A model generated the notes under the pieces. The model did no database searches. It was not told where the DNA came from and worked only from the letters and a program-made list of their open reading frames with translations. The position numbers were made by a program, and so were the translations under genes. Positions 18,250 through 26,526 of a stretch of 64,000 bases of DNA are shown here, one piece after another. Origin of the DNA: Microvirga sp. (GTDB taxonomy: Bacteria; Pseudomonadota; Alphaproteobacteria; Rhizobiales; Beijerinckiaceae); assembly GCF_014699075.1 (NCBI RefSeq), contig NZ_JACXAB010000004.1, positions 1 to 64,000 on the forward strand, read 5' to 3'. Numbering within the stretch: the first letter of the stretch is position 1; every line of letters begins with the position of its first letter.

Positions 18250-18552
18250 TTAGCCCTCATCGTCCTCATCGGGATCGGTCACGTCGACCAGGAACATGAT
18301 GTAGGGGCCTTCCTCCTCCTCATCATCGTCCTCCTCATCCTCGTCGAAATCGGCGCCCTCGAATTCTGACTTTTCCTCTTCCGTCGCCGGTCTGACGTTC
18401 AGGCTGGCAAAGCCGTCCCAGAGAGGAGCGCCTTCGCTCTCGAGGACCTTGAGGTCGTCCTTGAATTCCTCGCTCATGAGGAGTTCGCGGGCTTCTTCCT
18501 CATTGGCATTGGTGATGGCAACAGGCTTGTCGCTGATCGTAAGCGTGAACAT
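18250..18552 (-). CDS. Small very acidic hypothetical protein
   Basis: A 100-residue soluble protein with an extreme acidic segment (about 66-82, nearly all Asp/Glu) and an acidic C-terminus. The N-terminal 45 residues look like a small alpha/beta module. There is no signal peptide. A GGAAAGGAAG ribosome binding site precedes the ATG. It could bind cations or mimic nucleic acid, but nothing shows either; I do not recognise the family. Confidence 0.65.
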   Translation of the reverse strand: MFTLTISDKPVAITNANEEEARELLMSEEFKDDLKVLESEGAPLWDGFASLNVRPATEEEKSEFEGADFDEDEEDDDEEEEGPYIMFLVDVTDPDEDDEG

Positions 18553-18677
18553 CGTTCTTCCTTTCCATTCGCCCGCAGGGGATATCCACTAACGCTTCAC
18601 CCGCCTGTTCGTGGCAGCATCCTGATACAGGGGTCAGGGAGAAAAGCCATCGCCGGCCACCTATGACCTGGGCGCAA

Positions 18678-19061
18678 CTACTGGACACCCTTGTTTTTGA
18701 GCCAAGCCTGCATCTCGCCGATCTCGCGCTCCTGCTCACGGATAACGTCCTGGGCCCATTTGCGGATCTGCTCGTCCTTCGCATGCTGGAGGGCAACCTT
18801 CGCCATGTCGATGGCGCCCTGGTGATGGGGAATCATCCCGCGCACGAAGTCCACATCGGCATTGCCGCTGAAGGCGATGTCCATGTTCTTGTGCATTGTT
18901 TCATTCGCCCGCTTGTGGCCCTGGGTTGCGGGTGTATCGGGCGCACCTGCCGTCTGCGCGGGGGTGGAGTGGCCGGAATGGCCGCCATGGGCACCCTGGG
19001 CGGCGGCAAGGGTCGGCAGGACTGCAATGGCCGCGGCCAGGGCGATGATGCGATGCTTCAT
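18678..19061 (-). CDS. DUF305 periplasmic copper-associated protein
   Basis: A 127-residue exported protein. The signal peptide (1-21) is followed by a His/Gly-rich segment and a DUF305 ferritin-like helical domain with the family signature DVDFVRGMIPHHQGAIDMA (about 69-87). DUF305 proteins are commonly found with copper resistance genes. The start at 19061 gives a correct signal peptide. It follows the DUF4396 gene by 29 bp and probably shares its transcript. Confidence 0.9.
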   Translation of the reverse strand: MKHRIIALAAAIAVLPTLAAAQGAHGGHSGHSTPAQTAGAPDTPATQGHKRANETMHKNMDIAFSGNADVDFVRGMIPHHQGAIDMAKVALQHAKDEQIRKWAQDVIREQEREIGEMQAWLKNKGVQ

Positions 19062-19090
19062 GATGGTTCTCCCGAAAATGAGTTTATGAT

Positions 19091-19585
19091 CTAGGATCGC
19101 TGTCCGTGAAATGAATGCACGACGGCATGGCCCCGCCCGCGGGCGATCAGCCAGCGGTTGAGCGGGAACGCAAACGCGCCGGCGATGAGCAGGGCCACGG
19201 CAAGGCTTCCCCAGAAGAGAGAGCTGGCGAGGCCGGCATCCATCGCGCCCGGAATGGCCAGCATGATCAGATTGTCCACGACTTCCATGATGGTGATTGA
19301 AGCCGTATCTGCGGCAAGGGCGAGGCCCAGCGCCATACGGAAGGGCAGACCGCTGCGGAGCAGGGGCAGCATGGTCAGCGCGTAGCCGAACAGGAAGGCG
19401 AGGGCGACAGCCAGGATGATCGTCTGTGCCGTTCCCCAGCCGAGGGCAGTGCCGATGACAAGGCCGAGGACCTCGCCGATGGCGCAGCCTGTGAGGCAAT
19501 GGATCGTGGCGCTGAGGGCGGTGCGGTTCAACTCGTTTCTGGATGGCGCGCCATGATGATGGTGGACATGAGCATCGGCAGGCAT
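19091..19585 (-). CDS. DUF4396 integral membrane protein
   Basis: A 164-residue inner-membrane protein with a His-rich cytoplasmic or periplasmic start (HVHHHHG) and four predicted helices. The first contains the DUF4396 signature HCLTGCAIGEVLG (about 29-41), whose Cys/His residues could bind metal. The start at 19585 is fixed by a strong GAGGAGG ribosome binding site. It lies 10 bp after the copper-chaperone gene, in one operon. Confidence 0.88.
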   Translation of the reverse strand: MPADAHVHHHHGAPSRNELNRTALSATIHCLTGCAIGEVLGLVIGTALGWGTAQTIILAVALAFLFGYALTMLPLLRSGLPFRMALGLALAADTASITIMEVVDNLIMLAIPGAMDAGLASSLFWGSLAVALLIAGAFAFPLNRWLIARGRGHAVVHSFHGQRS

Positions 19586-19595
19586 GCTGGCCTCC

Positions 19596-19808
19596 TCATG
19601 CAGCAGGACGGGCAAGGGGCTCAGCCGGGTAGCCCCCCTTGCTCAGGGCGTCGAGAAGCGAAGCCTCACTTTGCCTGGAGACCACCTTGACTGTGCGTGC
19701 CTCCAGATCGGCTTCGACTTTGGCTTGAGGGTCGAGTGCCTGCACCGCTCGCGTGACGGCACGAAGGCAGCCGCCGCAATTCATGCCGGGAATGTGGAAG
19801 ATATGCAT
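19596..19808 (-). CDS. Heavy-metal-associated (HMA) domain copper chaperone
   Basis: A 70-residue CopZ-like ferredoxin-fold metallochaperone with the metal-binding loop GMNCGGC (Cys11, Cys14) near the N-terminus. It is first in the operon HMA - DUF4396 - DUF305, and a MerR-type promoter lies about 33 bp upstream. Cu(I) is the likely ligand given the neighbours. The MerR-family regulator itself is not in this window. Confidence 0.92.
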   Translation of the reverse strand: MHIFHIPGMNCGGCLRAVTRAVQALDPQAKVEADLEARTVKVVSRQSEASLLDALSKGGYPAEPLARPAA

Positions 19809-19840
19809 GGCCGGGATCCTTTCATCTCAAGGTCCCAGAA

Positions 19841-19871
19841 TCTCTAGGCGTTCCCACGATGGTAAGGTCAA
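19841..19871 (-). promoter_or_regulatory. MerR/CueR-type promoter of the HMA-DUF4396-DUF305 operon
   Basis: On the minus strand TTGACC (19871-19866) and TAGAGA (19846-19841) are separated by 19 bp, the overlong spacer typical of MerR-family control. The spacer holds an imperfect dyad TTACCA-TCG-TGGGAA, close to CueR operators. Confidence 0.72.
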
Positions 19872-20012
19872 GCGGGTTGGGCGGGCTCGTTCGCTATTTA
19901 TCCGGAATGATCATAAAGGATTGCTCCGGAACGGCTTATCTTGAGCGTATAGCTCTGCTATCGCGGGTATCGCGATTGATACGGAGTAGCCGACGCTGGT
20001 CGGAGGAGAGCG

Positions 20013-20900
20013 ATGCGGATTGCAACCCATAGCGGCACGTTCCATGCCGATGACGTCTTCGCCTATTCCGTCCTGCGCGATGCCGTGGAAGCGTTCGAGT
20101 TTGTCCGGACCCGTGACATGGCGTTGATCGATTCTGCCGACATCGTCTTCGATGTCGGGGGGATCTACAATCCCGCTCAAGGCCGGTACGACCACCACAT
20201 GCGGGATCTCCCGCGACGGGAGGACGGCACGCCCTACAGCTCGGTCGGCCTGATCTGGCGCGATTATGGACGCAAGGCCCTGCCACGGCTTGTGCCGGCG
20301 ATCGGTGAGGACGTGCTGGAATCTGTCTGGCATGACATCGACACGACTTTCATCCTGACCATCGACCAAGCCGACAACGGGGTTGCCACGGCGAGCCAGA
20401 GCCATCTCGCGCTGCTGGTGGAAGCCTTCAATCCAGCCTGGGACAGCGGGCAGTCCTATGATGATGCCTTCCTTGAAGCCGCCGACTTCGCCAGAGGGAT
20501 CCTGGTCCGTGCCTGCCGGCAGGCCCATGCCGAGGCTCAGGCCCTCTCCCTCGTGATGGCGGCAGCCAGACAAGCGCGGGATCCCCGCGTGATCGTTCTC
20601 GACCGCAAGCTGCCGTGGGAAAAGGCAGTTTTCGAGGGCGGCTTGCGTGATCTTCTCTTCGTCATCTACCCGAACGAGGATCTGACCGCCTGGTACTGCC
20701 GCACCATCCCGCCCGAGCCGAACTCCTTCGGTCAGCGGCTTTCCCTGCCTGAGGCTTGGCGCGGCCTGCAGGAGACGGAGTTCTCGAAAGCCGCCGGGAT
20801 CAAGGATGGCGTGTTCTGCCACCCGAGCGGGTTCATCTGCGGAGCGCGCTCGCAGGAATCGGCAGTGCGTCTTGCGGAGATGGCCATCGCTGGAGGTTGA
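20013..20900 (+). CDS. MYG1 family protein (predicted metal-dependent exonuclease)
   Basis: A 295-residue full-length MYG1/GAMM1 (UPF0160) protein. The signature ATHSGTFHADDVFA at the N-terminus and DHH (near 60-62, YDHHMRD) are DHH-like metal sites, and DIDTTFILTIDQADNG is also conserved. Eukaryotic MYG1 is reported as a 3'-5' RNA exonuclease; bacterial function is less certain. A GGAGGAG ribosome binding site precedes the start. The next gene begins 3 bp after its stop, so the two form an operon. Confidence 0.9.
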   Translation: MRIATHSGTFHADDVFAYSVLRDAVEAFEFVRTRDMALIDSADIVFDVGGIYNPAQGRYDHHMRDLPRREDGTPYSSVGLIWRDYGRKALPRLVPAIGEDVLESVWHDIDTTFILTIDQADNGVATASQSHLALLVEAFNPAWDSGQSYDDAFLEAADFARGILVRACRQAHAEAQALSLVMAAARQARDPRVIVLDRKLPWEKAVFEGGLRDLLFVIYPNEDLTAWYCRTIPPEPNSFGQRLSLPEAWRGLQETEFSKAAGIKDGVFCHPSGFICGARSQESAVRLAEMAIAGG

Positions 20901-20903
20901 GCC

Positions 20904-21818
20904 ATGAAGCAGGTGCCTATCGTCTCCCACACCGCTTACGTGGCCTCGCTTCCCGACGATCATCGATTTCCGATGCTGAAATATGGACGCCTGGCGGAGG
21001 TGCTGGCCGAGAAAGGCCTTACTCCCAACGGCTTCGTGACCCCGGGAGAAGCCTCGGCTGACCTGATCGCGCTGGCTCATCACCGTGCTTACGTCGATCA
21101 GGTCCTCGCCTGCTCGGTGCCTCGCGAGATCGAGCGGCGCATCGGTCTGCCGGTCAGCGAGAGCGTCGTTCGCCGCGCCAGGGCATCTGCCGCCGGGACG
21201 CTCCTTGCAGCGCGGCTTGCGCTGCAGCATGGGCTTGCCGGCAGCACCGCCGGAGGCTCTCATCATGGGCAGCGGGAAACCGGAGCGGGCTTCTGCGTCT
21301 TCAACGATGTTGCCATCGCGGCCAAGGCGCTGCGGGCCGACCGCACGATCCAGCGCGCCCTCGTCGTCGATCTCGATGTCCACCAGGGTGACGGCACTGC
21401 GGATTGCCTGCGCGACGAGCCGGATCTCTTCACCTTCTCCATGCATGCGGAGAAGAACTATCCCGTTCGCAAGATTCCGAGCGATCTGGACATCGGCCTG
21501 CCGGACCACATGGAGGACGATGCCTATCTGGACGTCCTCCGGTCCCATCTGCCGCGCCTACTGGACGCTATCGAGCCGGAGCTCGTGTTCCTGAATGCGG
21601 GTGTCGACCCGCATCGCGACGACAAGCTGGGACGGCTCGACCTCACCGATGAAGGCCTGCGCCGCCGGGACGCTTACGTGATCGAGCAGGCCCGCAGCCG
21701 CGGCATCCCCATGGTGACCGTTATCGGCGGCGGCTACTCCACGGACATCGATGCCCTGGCCAGGCGGCACGCCATCGCGTTCGAGGCGATGGCTGCCTGG
21801 AGCGAGGCGAACGGCTGA
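20904..21818 (+). CDS. Histone deacetylase family protein
   Basis: A 304-residue zinc hydrolase of the HDAC/acetylpolyamine amidohydrolase superfamily. The active-site His pair is His120-His121 (GGSHHG). The metal ligands Asp156/Asp158/His160 are in DLDVHQGDGT, the third Asp is in NAGVDPHRDD, and GGGY lies near the end. The bacterial substrate is unknown (acetylated lysine, polyamine or other). It is directly downstream of the MYG1 gene and ends 3 bp from the convergent psuG. Confidence 0.9.
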   Translation: MKQVPIVSHTAYVASLPDDHRFPMLKYGRLAEVLAEKGLTPNGFVTPGEASADLIALAHHRAYVDQVLACSVPREIERRIGLPVSESVVRRARASAAGTLLAARLALQHGLAGSTAGGSHHGQRETGAGFCVFNDVAIAAKALRADRTIQRALVVDLDVHQGDGTADCLRDEPDLFTFSMHAEKNYPVRKIPSDLDIGLPDHMEDDAYLDVLRSHLPRLLDAIEPELVFLNAGVDPHRDDKLGRLDLTDEGLRRRDAYVIEQARSRGIPMVTVIGGGYSTDIDALARRHAIAFEAMAAWSEANG

Positions 21819-21821
21819 TCC

Positions 21822-22754
21822 TCACACTCTGGATCGAGCGAGTGATGCAGCCAGTTGTGCGGCGAGCGCCGCGTTGTTCTTGACCAGCGCGATATTGGTG
21901 GCGAGGCTTCGTCCGCCGGTCTGCTCGAATAGATTGGACAGCAGGAAAGGCGTCACGGCCTTTCCGGAAACGCCGCGAGCTTTTGCCTCTGCGATGGCGG
22001 CACTGATGAAATCGCTCATTTCATGAGCGGGAATCTCGTCGGTGATGGGAACGGGATTAGCCACGAGAACGCCACCCCCAAGGCCGAGCGCCTCCTTGGT
22101 GCGGATCAGGTCGGCGATGGCGTCTGGCGTGTCGAGGCGCAGGGGAACGGGCAACGCGCTTGTGCGGCTCCAGAAGGCCGGAAAGCGGTCGGTTCCATAG
22201 CCGACCACGGGCACGCCGCGCGTCTCCAGATATTCGAGGGTGCGCGGCAGGTCGAGGATGGCTTTCGCGCCGGCGCAGACGACCGCCACCGGCGTGCGGG
22301 CGAGTTCGTCGAGATCGGCCGAGATGTCCATGGTGGTCTCGACGCCCTGATGGACGCCGCCGATGCCGCCCGTGGCAAAGACCCGGATGCCCGCAAGGTG
22401 GGCGCAGATCATGGTGGCGGCAACGGTCGTTGCGCCATGGCGCCTGGAGGCGACCGCATAGGGCAGGTCGGCCCGGCTCAGTTTCATCACATCCTTGGCG
22501 GTGCCGAGCCAGTCGAGTTCCCCATCCGACAGCCCGATCTTGATGCGACCCTCAATGATCGCGATCGTCGCCGGCACGGCGCCGTTCTCGCGCACCACCG
22601 CCTCCACCTCACGTGCCGTGGCGACGTTCTGAGGGTGGGGCATGCCATGGGTGATGATGGTGGATTCGAGCGCCACGACGGCCTCGCCCGCTGCGAGGGC
22701 CGACTGCACGTTGGGAGCGATGTCGAGAAAGCGGCCAGCGATGTCGTGGTTCAT
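21822..22754 (-). CDS. psuG: Pseudouridine-5'-phosphate glycosidase
   Basis: A 310-residue PsuG enzyme that cleaves pseudouridine 5'-phosphate into uracil and ribose 5-phosphate with Mn2+. Family stretches visible: VALESTIITHGMPHPQN near the N-terminus, the EGRIKIGL segment with the catalytic Lys, the TTVAATM...GIRVFATGGIGGVH run, and GTDRFPAFW. Its start overlaps the end of psuK by 4 bp (ATGA), so the two are translationally coupled and form a pseudouridine salvage/degradation pathway. Confidence 0.95.
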   Translation of the reverse strand: MNHDIAGRFLDIAPNVQSALAAGEAVVALESTIITHGMPHPQNVATAREVEAVVRENGAVPATIAIIEGRIKIGLSDGELDWLGTAKDVMKLSRADLPYAVASRRHGATTVAATMICAHLAGIRVFATGGIGGVHQGVETTMDISADLDELARTPVAVVCAGAKAILDLPRTLEYLETRGVPVVGYGTDRFPAFWSRTSALPVPLRLDTPDAIADLIRTKEALGLGGGVLVANPVPITDEIPAHEMSDFISAAIAEAKARGVSGKAVTPFLLSNLFEQTGGRSLATNIALVKNNAALAAQLAASLARSRV

Positions 22755-23704
22755 GAGGGCTCCCCTTCAAAGGTTGGGTCGGCTCTAAGGGACAAAGTGG
22801 TTTCCAGCAAGGCGAAGGACAGATCGGGCCGGACGCTCGCCGTGCTCTCCACCGTGAGCGCCGCGGCTGCCGTGCCGAGGCGGGCGGCTTCGGTGAGAGA
22901 ATAACCTTTCACGAGCGCCACGAGCGTGGCGGCAATCAGGGCGTCTCCCGCACCCGTTGCATCTGTGATCTTCGCGCGGGTGGCACCGACCTGACGGGCT
23001 CCCGACTGGTCCGCCACAATAAGACCGGCTCCGCCGAGGGTCAGGACAACACGCTCGGCGCCGCAGGCGCGAAGACGCGCGGCTGCTTTCTCGGGAGAGG
23101 CCTCGGGTTCACCGAGACAGGCGCGAGCCTCGTCGAGATTGAGGAACAGCAATCCGACGCCGGTCAGATCCTGTGGCAGGCGCATGACCTTCGGCGTCGA
23201 GACGGCATCAACGGCCAGCGTGAGCGATTGCCGGCGAGCGACGTCGACGAGCGCGTGCAGGGTCTCGGACGGCAGGTTGCAATCGGCAAAAAGCCAGGCT
23301 GACCGGAAATGAGGCTCCACCTTGCGCAGCAAGGCAGGGGTCAATCCATCGAAGATACTCATGTTGGCGAGGCCGAGGGCCAACTCGCCATCGGGCTGCA
23401 GAACGGCCACATACTCCGCCGTAGCATGCTCATCAGAGATCGCCATGAACTGCGTGCCGATGCCGAGACGCTGGAGATCGTCGAGCAGGGCGCGTCCGTT
23501 ATCGTCCTGTCCGAGGATCGATGCCAGGGAGACGCTAACACCGAGCCGGGCGACGTTCTCCGCCACGTTGCGGGCCACCCCGCCGAAGGAGCGCTCAGAA
23601 TGAACCGGATTGGATGTTCCGGGCCGGATCGCGTCCAGAGCGCGGTACTTCCGATCGACGGCCGCGCCACCGATGCAGAGCATGGTTCCGATCCCCGTCT
23701 CCAT
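22751..23704 (-). CDS. psuK: Pseudouridine kinase (PfkB family)
   Basis: A 317-residue carbohydrate kinase that phosphorylates pseudouridine to supply psuG. PfkB features are GGVARNVAENVARLG near residue 41 and the C-terminal DATGAGDALIAATL with the catalytic Asp. Substrate assignment rests mainly on the overlapping psuG gene. It is first in the two-gene operon; I saw no clear operator upstream. Confidence 0.93.
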   Translation of the reverse strand: METGIGTMLCIGGAAVDRKYRALDAIRPGTSNPVHSERSFGGVARNVAENVARLGVSVSLASILGQDDNGRALLDDLQRLGIGTQFMAISDEHATAEYVAVLQPDGELALGLANMSIFDGLTPALLRKVEPHFRSAWLFADCNLPSETLHALVDVARRQSLTLAVDAVSTPKVMRLPQDLTGVGLLFLNLDEARACLGEPEASPEKAAARLRACGAERVVLTLGGAGLIVADQSGARQVGATRAKITDATGAGDALIAATLVALVKGYSLTEAARLGTAAAALTVESTASVRPDLSFALLETTLSLRADPTFEGEPS

Positions 23705-23780
23705 GCTTTGCCCTCGTGCCTATGGCCCATGCTTGGCAGACGATATGCCGGATGATGGTCATGCCTGCAATGGCGGAACG

Positions 23781-25241
23781 CTATGGGGCAGGAGCGGACC
23801 CCAGGCTCACAATGCCTTCGCTGAAGGCGAGCGGCACGGCGAGCAGGGCGCGGAACTTCTTGTAACCGGCCTGTCCGGGGAAGAAGGCATGAAGGAAGAG
23901 CCAGGGTGCTCCGTCAGGTCCGGGCGCAACGGAAGGATGCCCAGGGCCGAGCCATTCTGCCGATGAGCGCAGGAGCGGTTGCTCCATCTTCCGGTATGGC
24001 CCGAGAGGCGAAGAGGCAATGGCGACGCCGGTGCCGTATCCCGGCGTCGAGAAATCATTCCCTGAGTAGAACATGTAAAAGGATCCTTCATGTTCCAGAA
24101 CCCAGATCCCTTCGATCAGATGCGCCTCCCAGGCCTGATCGTTCTCGATCACGACGACCCGCTCACCGAGAAGCCGGCGCGTGCGAGGGTCGAACTCCTG
24201 GGCAAACACAGGAGTGCGGAGCGCAGTGAGAATAGCGCGCGCAGGCTGTGCGATCTCATCAGGGGCATCACCGGCGAGCAGAGCTTGAAGCCGCTGCCGG
24301 AAGCCTGAGAAGTCGTCCACGACTGCCTCGATCAGCACCTGCTGCACGAGAAACCGCTCCATGGGCTCCAGCCTCTCCACCCAGGGCCAGAGCGTGAGCG
24401 CCAGCGATGCCGTGCGCTGATCCTCGCTTGAGGGGAACAGCGATGCGACATGGCCCGGATGCTCATGCAGGAAGGCGCTCAGAAGCGCCGGCCATACATC
24501 GTTCGAATCCTCCTTCCAGAACAGGAAGCTGCGACCGTCCCGCGTCACGAAGAGATGAGGATCGATCACGCCACCGCTGACGAGAGGCACGTCGTCGCTC
24601 TCGAACGGTCCTCCCGGTTGTGGGGACCATGCAAGGCCGATGGCGAGCGAACCATCCTTTTGCCGCGCCGTGAAGCAGACGAGATACTGGTTGCCGGCGA
24701 TATGCATTTCCGGGGCCCAGTAGTCGCTGACATTCAGTCCGTCCGCAGCCCAGGAGGGCTTGTGCCCCTCCGGAAAGACGAAGCCCACGGGCTCCCAGGA
24801 TTCCAGGGTCCGGGAGCGCAGGATCGGAAAGGAATTCGGGGCGTCGTTGGAGGTGGCAAACAGATAATACCAGTCTCCGTCACCCGTGCGCTGCGCCGGA
24901 ACGAAGGTGACGGCCGGATCGCCATAGCCATACCAGATGTCCGGCGACACGTTCCTGTCGAGGAGAACCCGATAGGGCGCCTCGAAAGCCGGTGCAACGC
25001 GCTCCTGGCGGTTGCGGGGAAGGCGGGTGCCGAAATCACGGGCGATCCTCTCGAAAAGGTCGAGGTAGTCGCTCTGCTGCCGCCCGGACAACTCGTAGCG
25101 ACGGGTGATCCGCGCTCCCGTTGCATCGTTCCCTGCTATTTCAAACGCCTGCTCGGCATTTCCTGCTGTGAGACGAACCGCGAATGGGTACGGCGCTGCC
25201 GCTGGGGATTCGAAGAATATGCCATTCCCTTGGCCGTTCAT
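23781..25241 (-). CDS. GH43-like glycoside hydrolase
   Basis: A 486-residue protein with five-bladed beta-propeller glycosidase features: GYGDPAVTF..., DYWAPEMHIAGNQYLVCFTA, VIDPHLFVTRDGRSFLFWKED and, near the end, VLEHEGSFYMFYSGNDF...YGTGVAIASSPLGPY. Candidate acidic catalytic residues lie in those blocks. An odd helical insertion (about 245-350) interrupts the propeller, and no signal peptide is visible, so it is probably cytoplasmic. The start at 25241 follows a GGGAG ribosome binding site. The substrate is unknown; an alginate-lyase-like gene lies just upstream in the same direction. Confidence 0.78.
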   Translation of the reverse strand: MNGQGNGIFFESPAAAPYPFAVRLTAGNAEQAFEIAGNDATGARITRRYELSGRQQSDYLDLFERIARDFGTRLPRNRQERVAPAFEAPYRVLLDRNVSPDIWYGYGDPAVTFVPAQRTGDGDWYYLFATSNDAPNSFPILRSRTLESWEPVGFVFPEGHKPSWAADGLNVSDYWAPEMHIAGNQYLVCFTARQKDGSLAIGLAWSPQPGGPFESDDVPLVSGGVIDPHLFVTRDGRSFLFWKEDSNDVWPALLSAFLHEHPGHVASLFPSSEDQRTASLALTLWPWVERLEPMERFLVQQVLIEAVVDDFSGFRQRLQALLAGDAPDEIAQPARAILTALRTPVFAQEFDPRTRRLLGERVVVIENDQAWEAHLIEGIWVLEHEGSFYMFYSGNDFSTPGYGTGVAIASSPLGPYRKMEQPLLRSSAEWLGPGHPSVAPGPDGAPWLFLHAFFPGQAGYKKFRALLAVPLAFSEGIVSLGSAPAP

Positions 25242-25337
25242 GGGGTTTCTCCCGGAAGAGCATATCAACGGGACAGTCTTTTGAGATTGGGCTCGCGTCT
25301 CCGATCTCGTAGTGGGCAGACGTGAGGTCTTACCCTC

Positions 25338-26462
25338 TCACTCCGCACCATGAAACAGGAGCGTCGTGTTGCCGCCGATTTCGCTCGAACCTGCCGGACG
25401 TTTCTTGCTCAGCACGGCCTCGGCCTGCGGTGAGGGGCGGCGGCTCTGATGGATTTCGAGCCAGGCGATGCGCGATGGCGGCACGGTGCCGTCGCCTGGA
25501 TAGGCCTGTTGCTTGGCCCCGGTGGCTTTCTCGAAGAAGGATGGATCGTCGAGGGAGCCCAGCACCCTGTCCACCAGTCGCTGCAGGGCCCCATTGTTCT
25601 CGGCGTAGAGATCAATCCCCTGGCTGCGGGCCAGCTCGGCGGTGGTCACCAGAGGTTCGGCGGCGAAGATGTGATAGTCGCGGGCGCGCTTGCCGCGCTT
25701 CATTTCGAGCGGCAGGGTTCCGTCCGGCGTGATCTGCGAAAGTCCGATGCGAGCACTGTCGAGGCCCCAGCGGGTCAGCTCCTTGTCATCGGAGGCAAGC
25801 CCAGCCGCTGTGGCGCCCAGGCCCGCCCAGTACCGATGATTGTTCCGGCTGGATGCCGCGTCGTTCTTGTCCATGAACCCGACGATCTGCTGGCCCAAGG
25901 TCTTCAGCCAGGCTTCGACCCGCTGCTTCTGATCGCTCGCAAGGCCGGGAGCGTTGCGGACCTGCAGGTAGGCCAGCGCGAAGCCGCCGAGGGCCTGCCC
26001 CAGATTGAAGTGCGCCTGCTTCGAGCGCATGTCGGTCATGGCCTTTGCGGAGGCCCAGGCGTCAAGCCAGCTGAGGGTGCAGGAGGCGGCGGCGGTGTTC
26101 TTCGGGTTCGATTTCACATAGGCGTTCGCAGTCTTGACCAGATTGCGTCCATAGGCCCGCAGCGGCTCGACGGCCTCCGCGTAAGTCTCCTCGGCATCCT
26201 CGTCGATATCCGCCCGCTGTGCATCGTCCTGCTTGTACTTGCTCTGAGTATCGAGGGTGATCACGGGCGCACTGGGCGTGTCGCACTCGTATTTGGGCTT
26301 TGCCTGCACATTGTCCTTGGCAGGGGCGGGGACGAGGTAGCCTGGACCTTGAGCATAGGCGGCGCCCACGGAGGCAGCGAGCAGGATCGTGGCAATGAAG
26401 GAGGGCCGCAGCGCATATCGCGCAGCAACTCGCCTCATGTCCGATTTCGCATCTCGCATCAT
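25338..26462 (-). CDS. Alginate lyase family protein (AlgL-like), exported
   Basis: A 374-residue periplasmic protein with a signal peptide (about 19-37) and an all-helical polysaccharide lyase domain (PF05426-like, PL5). The motif NNHRYWAG (about 206-213) matches the active-site NNHSYW of AlgL poly(mannuronate) lyases. Alginate synthesis genes are not in view, so the real substrate may be another uronic-acid polymer. A GGAGAGG ribosome binding site precedes the double ATG start. Confidence 0.82.
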   Translation of the reverse strand: MMRDAKSDMRRVAARYALRPSFIATILLAASVGAAYAQGPGYLVPAPAKDNVQAKPKYECDTPSAPVITLDTQSKYKQDDAQRADIDEDAEETYAEAVEPLRAYGRNLVKTANAYVKSNPKNTAAASCTLSWLDAWASAKAMTDMRSKQAHFNLGQALGGFALAYLQVRNAPGLASDQKQRVEAWLKTLGQQIVGFMDKNDAASSRNNHRYWAGLGATAAGLASDDKELTRWGLDSARIGLSQITPDGTLPLEMKRGKRARDYHIFAAEPLVTTAELARSQGIDLYAENNGALQRLVDRVLGSLDDPSFFEKATGAKQQAYPGDGTVPPSRIAWLEIHQSRRPSPQAEAVLSKKRPAGSSEIGGNTTLLFHGAE

Positions 26463-26526
26463 CCGCCTCTCCTGTACCGCCGTGCAGGAACTAGGCGCTC
26501 AGGGCCGCAAGGCCAGAGGCGGAGCT

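Noticed and set aside
19911..21548. Long minus-strand frame (545 codons) opposite the MYG1 and HDAC-like genes
   Set aside because: Both plus-strand genes have full catalytic motifs; the antisense frame has none and spans two genes.
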